Assembly (NCBI GenBank): GCA_018389105.1
Contig: JACATO010002186.1
Coordinates: forward strand, 1,688,501-1,752,500
Length of the DNA stretch: 64,000 nt
Source of the DNA: Nautilus pompilius
Taxonomy: Eukaryota > Mollusca > Cephalopoda > Nautilida > Nautilidae
Direction: 5' to 3'
A program made the translations under genes and the position numbers. Positions 35,201-47,162 of the stretch are shown in pieces. The notes below the pieces were generated by a model. That model was not told the DNA's origin, did not search any database, and saw only the letters and a program-made list of their open reading frames with translations. Positions within the stretch are counted from its first letter, which is position 1. The number at the start of each line of letters is the position of its first letter.

Positions 35201-36416
35201 TTATTTACTGACTGCATTCCTTGGCAAGGAGTTGATAGAAGGAAAACGAATACCAGGTATGCTAGTAAGTAGCAAAATAGATTTTAGTGCACTGAAGCTC
35301 TGCTAGATTGTTGTGTGCTATTCATTGTTTATGTAAAATTGTTTTAGGAAAATGATTTTATACTGATATACACATACATTTAACCTTGATTATGTGATTA
35401 TTTTACTGTGTATCAATCAATGATAGACAAAGTACAATAGTTAGTGAAATTATTTTGACTTAGTACTGCATCATTTGTACTTCCCACTCTGGCTGACATT
35501 ACTGATTTACTTTCAGATGCACACATCCAGAATATTTAGGGTTTTACTTAAAGGATTTGGCATAGTATTTATATTTCTGGCCAGAATCTTGGTTAGAAGT
35601 TGTTTTTTTTTTAAGTTTTGACAGGCATTAGAGGCTGCTCGTGTAATTTCAATGCTTGCTGTGATTCTAGTTTAAAGTTCTTTTTGATTTAAAAAAAAAA
35701 CAAACAATTGTCACCTATGTTGTTTAGAACTGGGAAGTTTTCCAAAAAAAGAATGAGTATGAGGAGGAAGTTGAAGCTAATTGGTTAAAGAGAAAAGTTA
35801 TATGATGTACAAAAATAATAGGAAATAATGTTTATGCTGATTTACAAGAGCAGAGTTAGAAGTATCATAGTGTCAACAATTTAACTCCATTGTCCATCTA
35901 GCATTTTAGGTCCTCACTACAGTGAGTGTCGGTTCATAGCTCCGCATATCTTTACTCTTGGCACAGTCGTAAATGAGGTTTTTTAAGACTAGTTGTATTT
36001 TTGAGAAGTGTAGTCAATAACACTTTACTAGTCTGTTGGCTTCGAAATTTCCTTTTTTTTTTACTTTTCATAATGTGCACCATTATCTTCACAAGGAGAG
36101 ACCTTTAATGATGTCATTGTTCAAAGAAGTGATATCAAAGGCATTCCGTTTGTTATGTATATATATATATATTAGCTCTGTAAATAAACTGTTAAATAGT
36201 AAATAAGCGGCTTGTCTTTTATGATGACAATAGTTTCATAGATGATGCCTTTTGCAAAGATTTTTAACCCTACAATTGCCATTTTATAAAATTTGGAGTA
36301 TGTGATGCTTTGTATTTTTTCTTGTCTATTGGTTCTTGTTTCACTTAAGATTATTACCCTTACAGGACCTTCGCCTTCGTTTATCTCGTTTGATTTTCTT
36401 ACTCGTGCACACCTTT
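26264..36416 (+). other. EFR3 downstream region, possible 10-kb 3' UTR
   Basis: AT-rich, strongly CpG-poor sequence with no ORF resembling a known protein and no recognised transposon. It has many AATAAA signals, for example 29649-29654 followed by a genomic A-run at about 29700, then 36183-36188 and 36417-36422. Its composition matches the EFR3 introns and differs from what follows 36.4 kb. That suggests it belongs to the same transcribed unit, either as a very long 3' UTR or as downstream read-through. Confidence 0.5.
26471..26800 (+). terminator. Proximal EFR3 polyadenylation signals (candidate)
   Basis: AATAAA occurs at 26471-26476, 26656-26661 and 26759-26764, with a further one near 26794, 0.2-0.5 kb after the EFR3 stop. 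Any of these could end a short 3' UTR. No transcript evidence is available here. Confidence 0.45.
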
Positions 36417-36422
36417 AATAAA
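36417..36422 (+). terminator. Distal polyadenylation signal (candidate)
   Basis: An AATAAA lies 50 bp inside the point where CpG density jumps. Another is at 36183-36188. If the EFR3 transcript runs this far, these would be its distal signals. Confidence 0.35.
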
Positions 36423-39400
36423 CAAACCGCGTAATTTATTGTCGTCGGCCGCCTGCAAGTTGTAAGGTAGGTACTTCGAGAAGAATTTACGGCCCCTGCG
36501 AGTATAGCCAGAAGGTATCAGGTGAGTCCAACATATGGCGAAATGCAGTACTGGCTGGGCTGGCTGTGTCTGGGTGAGTTAATTCCAAACATCAGCAGTC
36601 ACATTTTTAAAAAGGAAAAAAAAAACGAAGATGGGGTAAAGTCGGTATTTTGTTTTTAGCAAAGGAAATCGGAGCCGACATTCCGCACTGTAAATCTTTC
36701 GGTAACAACAACAACAAAAAAGATTTTTTTTTCTTTGTGGAATGAGAAAAGGATAAGAGAGAGAAGTGGAGAGGCTCGGTAGACAGGTCTCGGGTTTGGC
36801 GAGACTCGCCAGGGCTGCGATCACCTGGCTTTTCTTTTTTTCTCTCAGTCCCAGTTTCACTCGGAACCTTCCTGGCTTACACGAGGTTCGGAGAGAGGCG
36901 GCGGGGGGGAGTTTTCCCTTTAACTCCCTTGAGAAATTACGAATAACGGTGACACCAGACGTCGGCTGGCCGCCACGGTGAATCACGTGACCGGCCGCCA
37001 TGCGTGTTTCGGACTGGGCTCCAGCCGGATCCGTTCTGTTTCTCTTAGAACAGACAGCACGTGATTGAAACTTCAACAGAGACAAGCGGCTAATGGACTG
37101 ACTAAACCACGCAGTTATTAGAGATTGTGAATTTAAACATTTCCTGAAGTCCTCGCGTACACACAACTCCAGAAATCGAGATGATAACCCATTCACTGCC
37201 AAAAATTTTTTTTTTTAAATAATTTGCAGGATGCGCAGATTTTTAAGTGCGTTATAAAACCAGAATAGACGGAAGTTTAAAGGAAAGGGGCAAATTTCAT
37301 TTCCTAAACCAGTGGATGTAGATTATGATTTGTGGGGCCGATTCATGTCGGGGAAAGAAAGCTAGCTCATTAATTTTGGCCTCCACTTTAAGACTCGGGT
37401 TATTCTGAGTCAGTAGTTTGAAAACTTCGCAGGACGTGTCACCAACACCAGATAACGGCCGTGTGGCCGCCGGTACCCGAGTAACCTCGGCGAGGTTCAT
37501 ACCCAACGATCCGTTAATTCTCGGTCCAAATGATGGAGGTTTTCGGGGCGGGCGCAGAGATCAGTTTAAAGTGGTGGGGGTGGGGCCAAACCCCGACTTC
37601 TATCAAAGAGTATTTCAGCTTTTCTGACTCGTGGTTAACCGCCGTCCCCTGGCCACTGAGACGATCTCCTCCTCCTCCTCCGCTAAGTGTTTTCTCCCTG
37701 AATGACAAAAAGGAAAATCTCACGGTTTCCATTTCCATCCACAATGCGCCCACTTAATGGACAAAACAAACATTTTATAGTATCGAGTTCGACGCGAAGA
37801 CCCGCCAATCTCGCCTTACCTGGGGCCCGCGCAGCTGGAGAGCAAAAAAGGGCGAATTATCCTCTCGTTGCGGTGACGTCATCGGTGGAGAATGATCCTC
37901 ATCTAGCATCTCGTCAAACGGGTTCAGTTACGGGGTTACCCGCGCCGACTTCAGATACCCGAGAATGCTTTACTTCGGGCTTTTTCAATCCGGCCATCTC
38001 AAAGAATGGTGCGTATGTAATTAGGAAGGGAACTCGTATTTCACAAGTACAGCCAGCGAAAGAAGTTTGAACGACTTCTACTATAATATGCTACTAAAAA
38101 AAAAAAAAGAAATAATAATAATAATGTTCTTAAATGAGAAACGGACACCTTGTTAATTGGCACTAAATAGTTCTCCTAGACCAAGGAAGTGATCGGGACC
38201 ACGTTAGCCACCAGATGTTCGGTGTTAACTTAAGAAGCTGGATGCGTATCTGCTGCCGGCCAAACCAGTTCTCGGAACCCCTCCGCTGCTGAATCCTTGT
38301 GTCAACATTTTCTTAAAAGATCCAAATAGATTTTAGGCTAAAACTATTGGCAACTTTCGTCTTTCTTTCCTTTTTTTTAAATATTTTATTTTTGTCATAA
38401 AATGAATTTCTTCGGATGCTGACGGATTCGTTTGGACTGTTGACCGCTAGGGTTCGTCAGGTTTTTACCGCCTTCCGCGTAATAAAGCCGCTTCCTGATT
38501 GGCCAATTCAAAACTCGAAGCCTCTGGCCCAAGTCCATCAGCAGCCGCTGAACTGCTGTTTAAATTTAACTTTTATAGTATGAAACCTGATGCCCAGCAT
38601 GATGCAAGGCTTCTTTGTTCGATGAGTAATTAAGTCATGTGTTCCTGTAAATATTTACTCCGACGACTGCGCAATTAGCTGATCATCGATACACGTTTAT
38701 TATGAAAACAGTGGTTCGGTTGTTATTTGCATAATTCTCCCGTCTTCGGTCTCCGCGTTTCCGTTCACCGCCTGTGACCCGGGGCGGGTTTTCATTGGAA
38801 GAAAACTTACGGTTTAAAATTAAATTTTAAAAAAAATAATAATTTTCTTTATCGTTTTCTGAGGTTCTTTGTCTGGAAAGAATTTTTTGTCTTTTTCTCT
38901 TTGGCCCCGCGGCGATAATTTTGAACAAATTAAGTATCGTGTCCGCAGAAGACATTCGGTTTCATGATCAATGGCGGAACAGCAGTAAAACAGGAACATA
39001 ACTGGGTTCCTCTGGCGTTTGGCGGTCGGGAAAGGATACTTGGCAGATTTGTGTGTAGGCGTGAGCGATGGGGAGCCGCTAGGGTAATCTTAGGGACGCG
39101 CCCACCGACGGGAAGTTATCACGGTTAGGCGTCTCTGCCACCCTAATCGGGCTGCGATCGCCCATATTGCTCGCCCTGGAAGTCGGGGCACAAATTAGGG
39201 GTTCGACAATTAAACCCTTATTATTATTAAGATAAAGGTGGTCAGGGTCAAATCTGATTAAGTTTGCACAATTTTTTTTTCCTTTTGTTTTGCCTGTTGG
39301 CTGAAGAACTTCAATAGACGAGTCTCCCCCACCCCCGGGACGACCCCTTCCTTGGGGGAGGGGGTCGGGTTCCCGTCTGTGTTTGTTTGCCTGACTAAAG

Positions 39401-42252
39401 AAACCAAGGAGTTGCTAAGTTAAACAATTATTTTATATATATATTTCGTTCACTCAAAGCCAACCTGCCCTCCATTGAAAAAAGGGTGTTTGAAGGGTCG
39501 TTAGCCAGATTTGTTGTGGGTCTTTGTGCGGGCAGAGGTAACCATAGAGGCTGAGGGGTAGGAAAACCGGCTGGCGAATGAGGCTTCTGCTGTATAAAGG
39601 ATAATTCTGCTATCAAGAAAAACTCGACAGAAACAAGAGATTTGGCTGTCTGCGGTTGGGGTTCCGATCAGTGAGCCCGTTCCTGGGGGGTAACCGACAA
39701 CCAATCACCTCCGAGCGATTGTCTCAGAAAAACTCATTTCTTTTTTTTTTTTTAGCGATGATGCGGAGAGGCTACATCGCTGGTAGAGCTGTCAGCAGGA
39801 AATAAGGGTCGGCGCCCGTGGGGACGTTAGGGCCTGGTTCGTTCACCTTAAATGTAAAGAAACGGTTTGTTCTGGTTTGGTTCGGATCAGCACATTAAAT
39901 CGCCAACAGACTAATTAACTAATCAGCTTCTGTTAGAAAGTTGTTTTAGTATTATCTCTTTTTTTTTAAAAGAAAAAGAAAAACAATCTCGATCCATCAG
40001 TGGCCGGCCAGCCTCTACAATTAACCCTTTTAGTACATATAACTACGTATCATGTGAAATCCATCTTTACCCGACGCCGGGGCGAGTAAGCTCTGTCAGT
40101 CAGCTCGTACCTGTTTACTACAGAACTGAACCATGCCACACTCACAATACAACCCTTTTAACACCGCCTTCCCCCTCCCTACGAAGTTTTTTTTTTAATT
40201 AAAAATAATTGGAGACTTTATTTTGTTGTTTGTTTGTTGTTTTTTTTTATAATATTTCGAAGTTCAGTGTTGCCACAATCAAAAGAAGTCAGCGAGGGCG
40301 GCCGGGTTATCCACCTGCTCTTGTTATCAGCAACTGGTAAATAAACATTATAAAATATAGCTTAAACCTTTTAGTTAGGCGTGGAGAACGTCAGCGATAG
40401 AGAGATAAGTGGATAAATAAATAATCTGTTTTTTTATCTGTTTTCTTTCTTATTTTTCTTCAGTATCCACCTAGAAATTCCTTGTTTTGCTTTCCCTCTC
40501 TCGGATTTCCGCCAGCCTGATAGCGCACGCTCCAACTTATTCTTTTTATGAACGGTTTCCCTGAGCTGGATAACTGCAGTGCGGTCATCTTCCAGATAAG
40601 CCGAGGCGTATACAAAGTGTGATACCAGGGGGGAGCACATTCTTTATTTTTTAGCAGAAATAAGAAATGCTGTCGCGACATTAATGCATGAAGTTTAAGT
40701 ATCGTAATTTCCTTATTTATCTACATCAACGTTAGCTGAGAAATTAAGAAACGAGGTTTCGCCAGGTGAGGCAAGAATCGCTCACCTTGCTTATCTCCAG
40801 ACCCAGGCTGTCTGCAGTCCACTTTCAAAGCGACTTTAGCCGTAACAGACGCAGCTGGGTTAAAATATAAATCACTAACATCCTTAAAATATTATAGTAA
40901 TCAGCTTTAGTGGGGAAGATCAGACTAGCTGGCGGAAACTCAGGTGAGTGAGTATACAGCGAGCACACCTCAGGACCTGACGTCGGTGCGCTGGTTTTTA
41001 TGACGTACACAACCACAAGCGTCTCGCTTCTTCCACAGATGGTCGTTTGGCCTGTGTCCTTGTTTGTGTGCGGGTTATTACTTTCGTGGCAGTTCCTTTC
41101 ATACCGCACCCGCCCATTTGCCTCAGTCTGCACCATACTGGATCGACCCGTGTTTCAAACAGCCCCAACTACACCTCGAGATGTTGATATAACAGCTTAC
41201 CTACCGGGTACAATTTTGAGTGGATTTTATATTGTTTTCCAGAAGTCTGGGGTTTTAGCTTACTTGTGTGTGTGAGTGGGGGGTCTATAATACCATCTTC
41301 TGTTAGTCTAAAATTTATTGACGAATTGTGGAGGTAAATTCTCAAGTAAATGTTTTGTTAATGTTGCGGCGAACGGTGGTCACCAGCGCGCACAGCGCCA
41401 CCTAGGGAAGACACCAATAAACACGGAGACTTATATCCCATGTCCATTAACTACAGCACAGAGTGGTGCAACAGAAGAGGGTGAAAGGACAAAGGCACAG
41501 AGAGTCTTTCTAATAATCTCTTTTTATTTAAAAATAGACATTAAGTAATGTTTAATGCTCAAAATATGGTTGAGGCTGGACAGATAGCATGTGTTGGAAT
41601 TAACTCATTCACATACGGTGCCACACCACTTGGTGGCTTGTCTTTAAAGTTACTGTTTCTATAAAGATTTCCGCTTCACACCTGCAAACTGATGCTCAAC
41701 GCACCAGACACCTGGAGTCAGACACGAACGATTTTCAGCCGACACCCTCTTTTGTTTCAAAACGCTTTCCATTGCACTCCATTTTTAAGGGCCACTGTGG
41801 TGCCGCCTGTGGAGTAACAATGGCACTACGTTAATAAGTAATGGGGACTCGGTAGAAATAGAAGAAAGCAATAAGTTACTTTTCAGTTATATATTTTGAA
41901 TGTCCTTCCTCCGACTTTCTGTCTGCGTCCATACCATAAATAATAATGTGGTACACCCGTGTCGTCTGCTTTATAAGAAAACTTATACATGAATCTAATG
42001 TTTACTGCTGCTATGGAAATAACTATACTCACTATTAACTTTTTCTTACTCCTCTTCCTACCATCAGTAGCCCTAGATTTTGTCTGTCCAGCGGTGCGGG
42101 CTAAGAAAGAAGAACTTCAAGACTAACTGGCGGCATTCGTCACCAGAGCGGATCGTATGTCCTACGACCGATATATACAGACAGGACGGTCCATCACGTC
42201 GGGCCAGACCTTGTCACCGGGACCAAAAAGAAGGGAAAGTGCAGATAATATC
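36423..42252. other. CpG-containing region without a recognised gene
   Basis: Moderate GC with frequent CpG. Several ORFs of 60-207 codons occur on both strands, but none resembles a known protein and most overlap each other. Visible items are a full CRE palindrome at 37874-37881, a C/G-rich inverted repeat at 39326-39367, and a TGACGTC at 40978. It may hold promoter or regulatory sequence for a neighbouring gene; I see no exon I can support. Confidence 0.5.
37874..37881. promoter_or_regulatory. Consensus CRE palindrome TGACGTCA
   Basis: A perfect 8-bp CREB/ATF site within the CpG-rich block that follows EFR3. It is one of seven TGACGTC matches between 37.8 and 61.7 kb. Function is inferred from the motif alone. 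Confidence 0.3.
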
Positions 42253-43420
42253 AGGTCGTTGCAAAAGTTCTGTCGGTTTTTATATTCTGTTAATTTGGGG
42301 TTCATTTTCTGCATGCTTGTGAAGGTGAATGTAGATAAGCTTTATATCATCTTGTAGCCTTACTTTGGCATACATTACGCAAAATCTACCTTTTTAAAAA
42401 TCATGAAATGGATATTTGTTTCAGGGTTCTAAGTGAAGCTTTGATAGAAAAGGTTTTCGTGCCATTTTGCTTCACAATTCCAAACCAGGCGACAGAGCGA
42501 GCGAGGAAACTCGTAACATTGAGCAAGAATGGGGCGAGGACACATCGAATGAACGCACAATACAACGATGGTTTGCAAAGTTTCGATCAGGGGATGTGAG
42601 CCTTGAAGCTAAGGTACATAGCGGACATCCTTCCAGCTGTGATGACGACCGTCCAAAAGACTCAGTTGAAGCCGATCCAAGAAAAACAGTGGGAGAAATT
42701 GCTGGAGAGCTTGACATAAGCACTGCAACTGTTTCCTGACATCTTGATGCAATCGGCCAGGTGAAAAGGCTGGACAAGTGGTTGCCTCACGAGTTGAATG
42801 AACAGCAACAAAATCGTTGATTGGAGATCTGCTTCTCGCTCGTCATAAGAAACAAAAACGACCCATTTCTTTACTGAATCATTACGTGAAATGAAAAGTC
42901 GATCCTTTACGACAATCGCAAGGCGCCTAACCACATTCTAAAACTCAACCTCCAACCAAAGAAGGTCAATGGTCACTGTCTGGTGGACTGCAACTGGTGT
43001 CATCCACTATAACTTCTTGCAACCTGGCGAAACCATCACAACTGAAAGGTACTGTCGTGAATTAAACATTGTTCTTAAGAAACTCTCCCAACGACAGCCG
43101 GCATTGGTGAATCTAAGAGGCCCGATCCTGTCAATGACGATGCTCGTCCTCATGTTTCAAAATTGACTCTTCAGAAATTGAACGTGTTGGGGTACAAAGT
43201 TCCCCCTCACCCAGGCTATTCACCAGACATTTCTCCCACAGACCACCACCACCTTTTCAAACGCCTCGACAGCTTCCTCCGTATGAAATCCTTCTCCGAC
43301 CAAGCAGCAATTAGAACTTCCTTCCAACAGTTTATCAACTCCATAAATCTAGATTTTTTCAAAATGGTATAAATGCGCTTGTAACTCGTTGACATAAGTA
43401 TATTTATTGTAATGTAGCAA
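42253..43420 (+). mobile_element. SETMAR-type mariner transposon, decayed
   Basis: The left end carries GGTCGTTGCAAAAGTTCTGT, a mariner terminal-repeat sequence. Frames then follow the mariner transposase: NERTIQRWFAKFRSGDVSLE, EADPRKTVGEIAGELDIS (helix-turn-helix), RLDKWLPHELNE, FLQPGETITTERYC, QPALVNLRGPIL, and HPGYSPDISPTDHHHLF with the third acidic site. The first catalytic site reads stop-NEKSILYDN instead of CDEKW. The HDNARPH-like block survives as NDDARPHVSK in a shifted frame. The right end is cut or hidden where it meets the oppositely oriented mariner. It is inactive. Confidence 0.85.
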
Positions 43421-44185
43421 TAGTCAGCTTCAGATAGTTCTTTGACACGTCGCAGTATGTCGCGCGAGTGATTGTTACTCCCAGTCAATGGAGTCGGCAA
43501 GGATTTGTTCCTAAGAATCCCAAAACAAGAGCAGCATGACCTTACCAAAGAATAGTTGTCTTTTGAATTTTTTAGGTGTTGGTGATGCTGGGTGCTTCCA
43601 TTGCATGCCTCTTTTTTTTTTGCTTTCCAGATCGAAATGATTCACCTATCTTTCATTTCCGGTAAAAATATAAGAAAGAAACTCATCACCTTTCTGATAG
43701 CCATGCGAAACCTGGGTGAAAAAAAGTCCATACAATTCTGTTTATGGATATCTGTCAACTGTTTTGGACCCGACAAGAACAAACGTTTGAGAAATTCAGG
43801 GATACTACCTGTACTTATACCAAATTCACTAACCAGTTCATCAATACTCAATCCTCAGTTACCACGGAGAGTTGTGTCCACCATGCCAATGTTTTCATCA
43901 GTAGTGTGACTTCATCCTGGTCGCTCTTTATCCATTATCCATAATCTTGAAACCTGTCCTCCCATTCGTACACTGCTTTGCACCATACAGTTTTCACCAT
44001 ATTACGCTAACATTCTCTAGAGGATTTCAATCGGCGATGCGCTGCCATGTTGTTTACTTGCTCACTAGCACCACCAGCGCGCAGCATCTGAACGAGAGAG
44101 CGGCTTCGAGGGCCCGTACATCAGCGTTGCTTGGCGACAAGGAGTTACCGATTTTTTTAGAAGGGACATGAAAGAAAACCAACGG
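43421..44185 (-). mobile_element. Mariner-like relic (GVQW3-type), copy 2
   Basis: Reading the - strand gives VWCKAVYEWEDRFQDYG, DELVSEFGISTGSI, SGPKQLTDIHKQNCMDFF and GKVMLLLFWDS, collinear with copy 1 at 5540-6620 over almost the whole length. Its low-coordinate end stops inside the element, where copy 1 continues to the ARPH block, and abuts the SETMAR-type mariner. It keeps CpGs (for example GCGCGC and CTCGTT) that copy 1 has lost. Confidence 0.78.
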
Positions 44186-47162
44186 TTAGTATTTATTTAG
44201 CTTTTTATTTTTCGGTGCAATGAAGTCGTTAGAGTTTGTTTATGTTAATGAGATTAAAAGTATAAATGAAATAAATATTTACGACTGACAAACGAAAGGA
44301 AGCCATTTAGAAAAGACAATGTCGACAAACGGTAAGCCACAGTAATGAGAAACAGCCTCGACGTCGACTACCCGGTGTTGTGCTTATCACGTCTACGATC
44401 ACAAATGTCCAGCGCAGAATGACTTAGAGGAGCCAGTCAGATTTGTACGACTTCCGGTGCAGTTCATGACTTTATACAGAAACTTCTATGAACATTATTC
44501 CTTAATTGCTTACATGTAAATTGGTACATATTATCATATTTCCGTGGCTATCAGGAAACGTTCGTTCAGAACTATCTAGAGTGATCTTACCTCGGATGAC
44601 GTCGTTCATATGTCGTTCTAATTAAGGAAAAAGAAATTATTCAAGTAAACGCTTGAGTCTCAAAAACTGGTTTTCGGTGTTTGCCCGCTGAACAAATTGA
44701 TTTAGAAGTTATCCCCACCTAGTTACTGGCTGACGTCGTCTGGTGGTGGGAGTGCCGGCGACCGGTTCCGAAGGTCCGTTTGCATTTCGTATCAGAAGCA
44801 GGAAGGTTCTGGGAGACTTCACATCAGTTTTATTTTTATACGTCGATTCCAGTGCATGTTGCTAGTCGTTAAACACTGACTGGTCTTTACCTGACAAAGT
44901 CCAACACTTTATGTAACCCGAGATAACCTTCTCGTTACAATAACATGGCAAGAGATGCGTCAGGGACATGGCTGACAGCCTACGGGGACTGTAGACATAT
45001 GGTCGGAATTAATCTTTCAACAACAGCTTTTTTTGGTTACTCTTAATTTGAACAGAAATATTTACGGTAACCATACTTAAGTCTCTTGAAATGTGTGTGT
45101 GTGTGTGTGTGTGTGTGTTGTGTGTGTGTGTGTTTCATTCCCAAAGTTCTTGTTCAAATAATTTGGAACGTTAGAAGAGAATTAGTTCTGCTAAATGGTA
45201 TCTGGTTTACAAAGGACTGGAGAGACAGTTAAGTAATATGTCTGAAGTTTCTGTTTTCTGTTTAGCCAATGTGTTTTTTTGGGGGGGCTCGTCGATGTAC
45301 TTGTACTGAATGCGATCAGAACTCGACCATCTCTGACTACGGAGATGTTTTAAATAAAATGTAAGTACAAATAACGGAGAAGAGAATCAGAATCCGGCAT
45401 TCTCCAAGCCTGAGCCCTCGCTCTGCACGCGGCTGTCACTTGTGGCAGGTAGAAAGAGAGAAGGTGCGTGGGAATTGTTGATCGGATAGCTAGACAAGGA
45501 AGAAAGGGGGCGAAACCCCACCCTCAGTTTGTTCGTTTGGAGATTCGAAACCTAAATGTGCTGCTGCCTTTTCCTTTCTCGTTTGTGTCGCGTGAAACAG
45601 AAATTTAGACATTTTTAGACGAAACAACAAGAACCGGGGCTGGGGAAGAGAGAGAAGTGGAATTTCGGGTTTACTCCCCGAGGAAGAATACTTGGTTCCA
45701 GGCGGGAGTCCTCTCCTCGTCCCAGGACTGTTCCTGGACGGCAGGACCCGCGGAAGCCAGCGCCATTACACCCCGCCCCCTCCGTCATCTGGCGCTGATT
45801 ACCACCCACGGAGCCTCTCCGGCGATGTTCAGGTCTGTCGCCAGGAGAACCCACGGGGTCCCGCCTCCAATATGGCTGGTTTGATTTTATCTTTAAAAAA
45901 GAAACCAGAAACAAACCCAACTGGAGGAAGAGAATCACACTGACGCCCTAAACCCTTTAGCGCAGACTTCCACGGGTAAAACCCCGATTCCACTCCGTCT
46001 TCATAAAACCGTCATTTTCATTGCAAAAGCTTTTGGTTCGCGTGCCGGAGTATAGTCACCAAATGGTAAATGGCGGTTCGGACCTGACGACCTCTCTAGG
46101 TTAAGGAGAACGGGGCTATCTGCGCTATTCTTTCACGACTCCATTTGCGGTAATGATCTAGTAAGTATATTAACGTTATATATTTTATTTAGAAAGATTC
46201 CGCCGAAATATCCAGATCTACAGAGAAGGGAAAATCTCTTCCGTCCATTTCTGTCCGAATAAACAAAAAAGTTAGTTTATATATTCAGTTTTTTTCAAAA
46301 AGGGGAATTTTGAGATGCGCCCTCTTGCGTTCTCCACATCCCGAGCGGGCCAGGTTCCTCCACGTGGATGGATGGATGACTAATGCACTCTTGCTGCTGA
46401 GAGCGGGCAGGAATGCACACACTCAACTGAACGGGCTTTTATGTAGTGGCAAAACTACGAAACCGACCCAAAGTTTCCTTTTTGATGCCCTCAGCACAGT
46501 TCAGCTTTTAAACCGCAAATATTGGGGGAAAACTGTTTCGAGGTAAACATCAGAGGAGAGACTTGGAAACCCTAGCAGTTGGTGGCAGACTTCCGCCTGC
46601 CAGATATGGTGCGGTATCCAGTCACACGCTGCTTTGAAGTTTTCAGTGACGGCGGACGACAGAAAGGGGTCGTATTTTCGGAGTTAGGGTACCGCCCACG
46701 GGTTTACATCAGCTTTCTCACATCCGGGTACTGTCGGCCTACACGTTAATTACCATAGCAGAGAATAGAAAACTGCTTCTTGTTCCGTTTTAAGGCGGCA
46801 GGGGGAGCCGCTGTCGTGGTGCGGAAATCTTCGTAAGGAGTCTGTGAAAGTGGGCCCTTAAATATGTCAAACTCGGCCCTACAACCTGCTCAGCTGAACC
46901 GCCCCTTTACCCACACACTTTCTGCTTCCGGATTTAAGTAGTAAATTAATAATTTCATCACAGAACCTTCCCGAATTTACCTTTTGGTACCCGTCAGATG
47001 TTTTAGAGGTTTAGCTAAGATCTCCCACCGCGCAAGTCCAGGTTCTCCGATCTGTTTCCGTGTGTGGCGGACCGTGGTTCCATTGTTTCATCGGCACCGG
47101 CCGAGCAAAAACGGGGGAGATAATGAGAGAAGATCAATGCACCGGTGACTGATGCTCCACTC
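44186..47162. other. Unassigned CpG-containing DNA
   Basis: No coding sequence or transposon recognised. It contains TGACGTC at 44597 and 44731 and the GT repeat at 45092-45134. A GC-rich block at 45640-45880 has overlapping short ORFs on both strands that look like chance. There are also GGCGG/CCGCC-type short motifs. Confidence 0.5.
45092..45134. repeat. (GT)n microsatellite
   Basis: GT dinucleotides for 43 bp with one TT interruption near 45118. Confidence 0.95.

Noticed and set aside
36579-37202. 207-codon ORF on the - strand
   Set aside because: The longest ORF in its region, but the translation is basic, low in structure and ends in Lys/Phe/Cys homopolymer-like runs made by A/T tracts. 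No family resemblance.
40825-41275. Hydrophobic ORFs on both strands
   Set aside because: Not recognisable, mutually overlapping and without splice or promoter support.
41330-41560. LTR-like stretch with AATAAA
   Set aside because: A TGTTGCGG start and an AATAAACACGGAG segment suggested an LTR, but no partner LTR, primer-binding site or retroviral-type protein was found nearby.
45615-45943. Overlapping ORFs on both strands in a GC-rich block
   Set aside because: Three mutually overlapping frames of similar length without family resemblance; explained by low stop frequency in GC-rich DNA.
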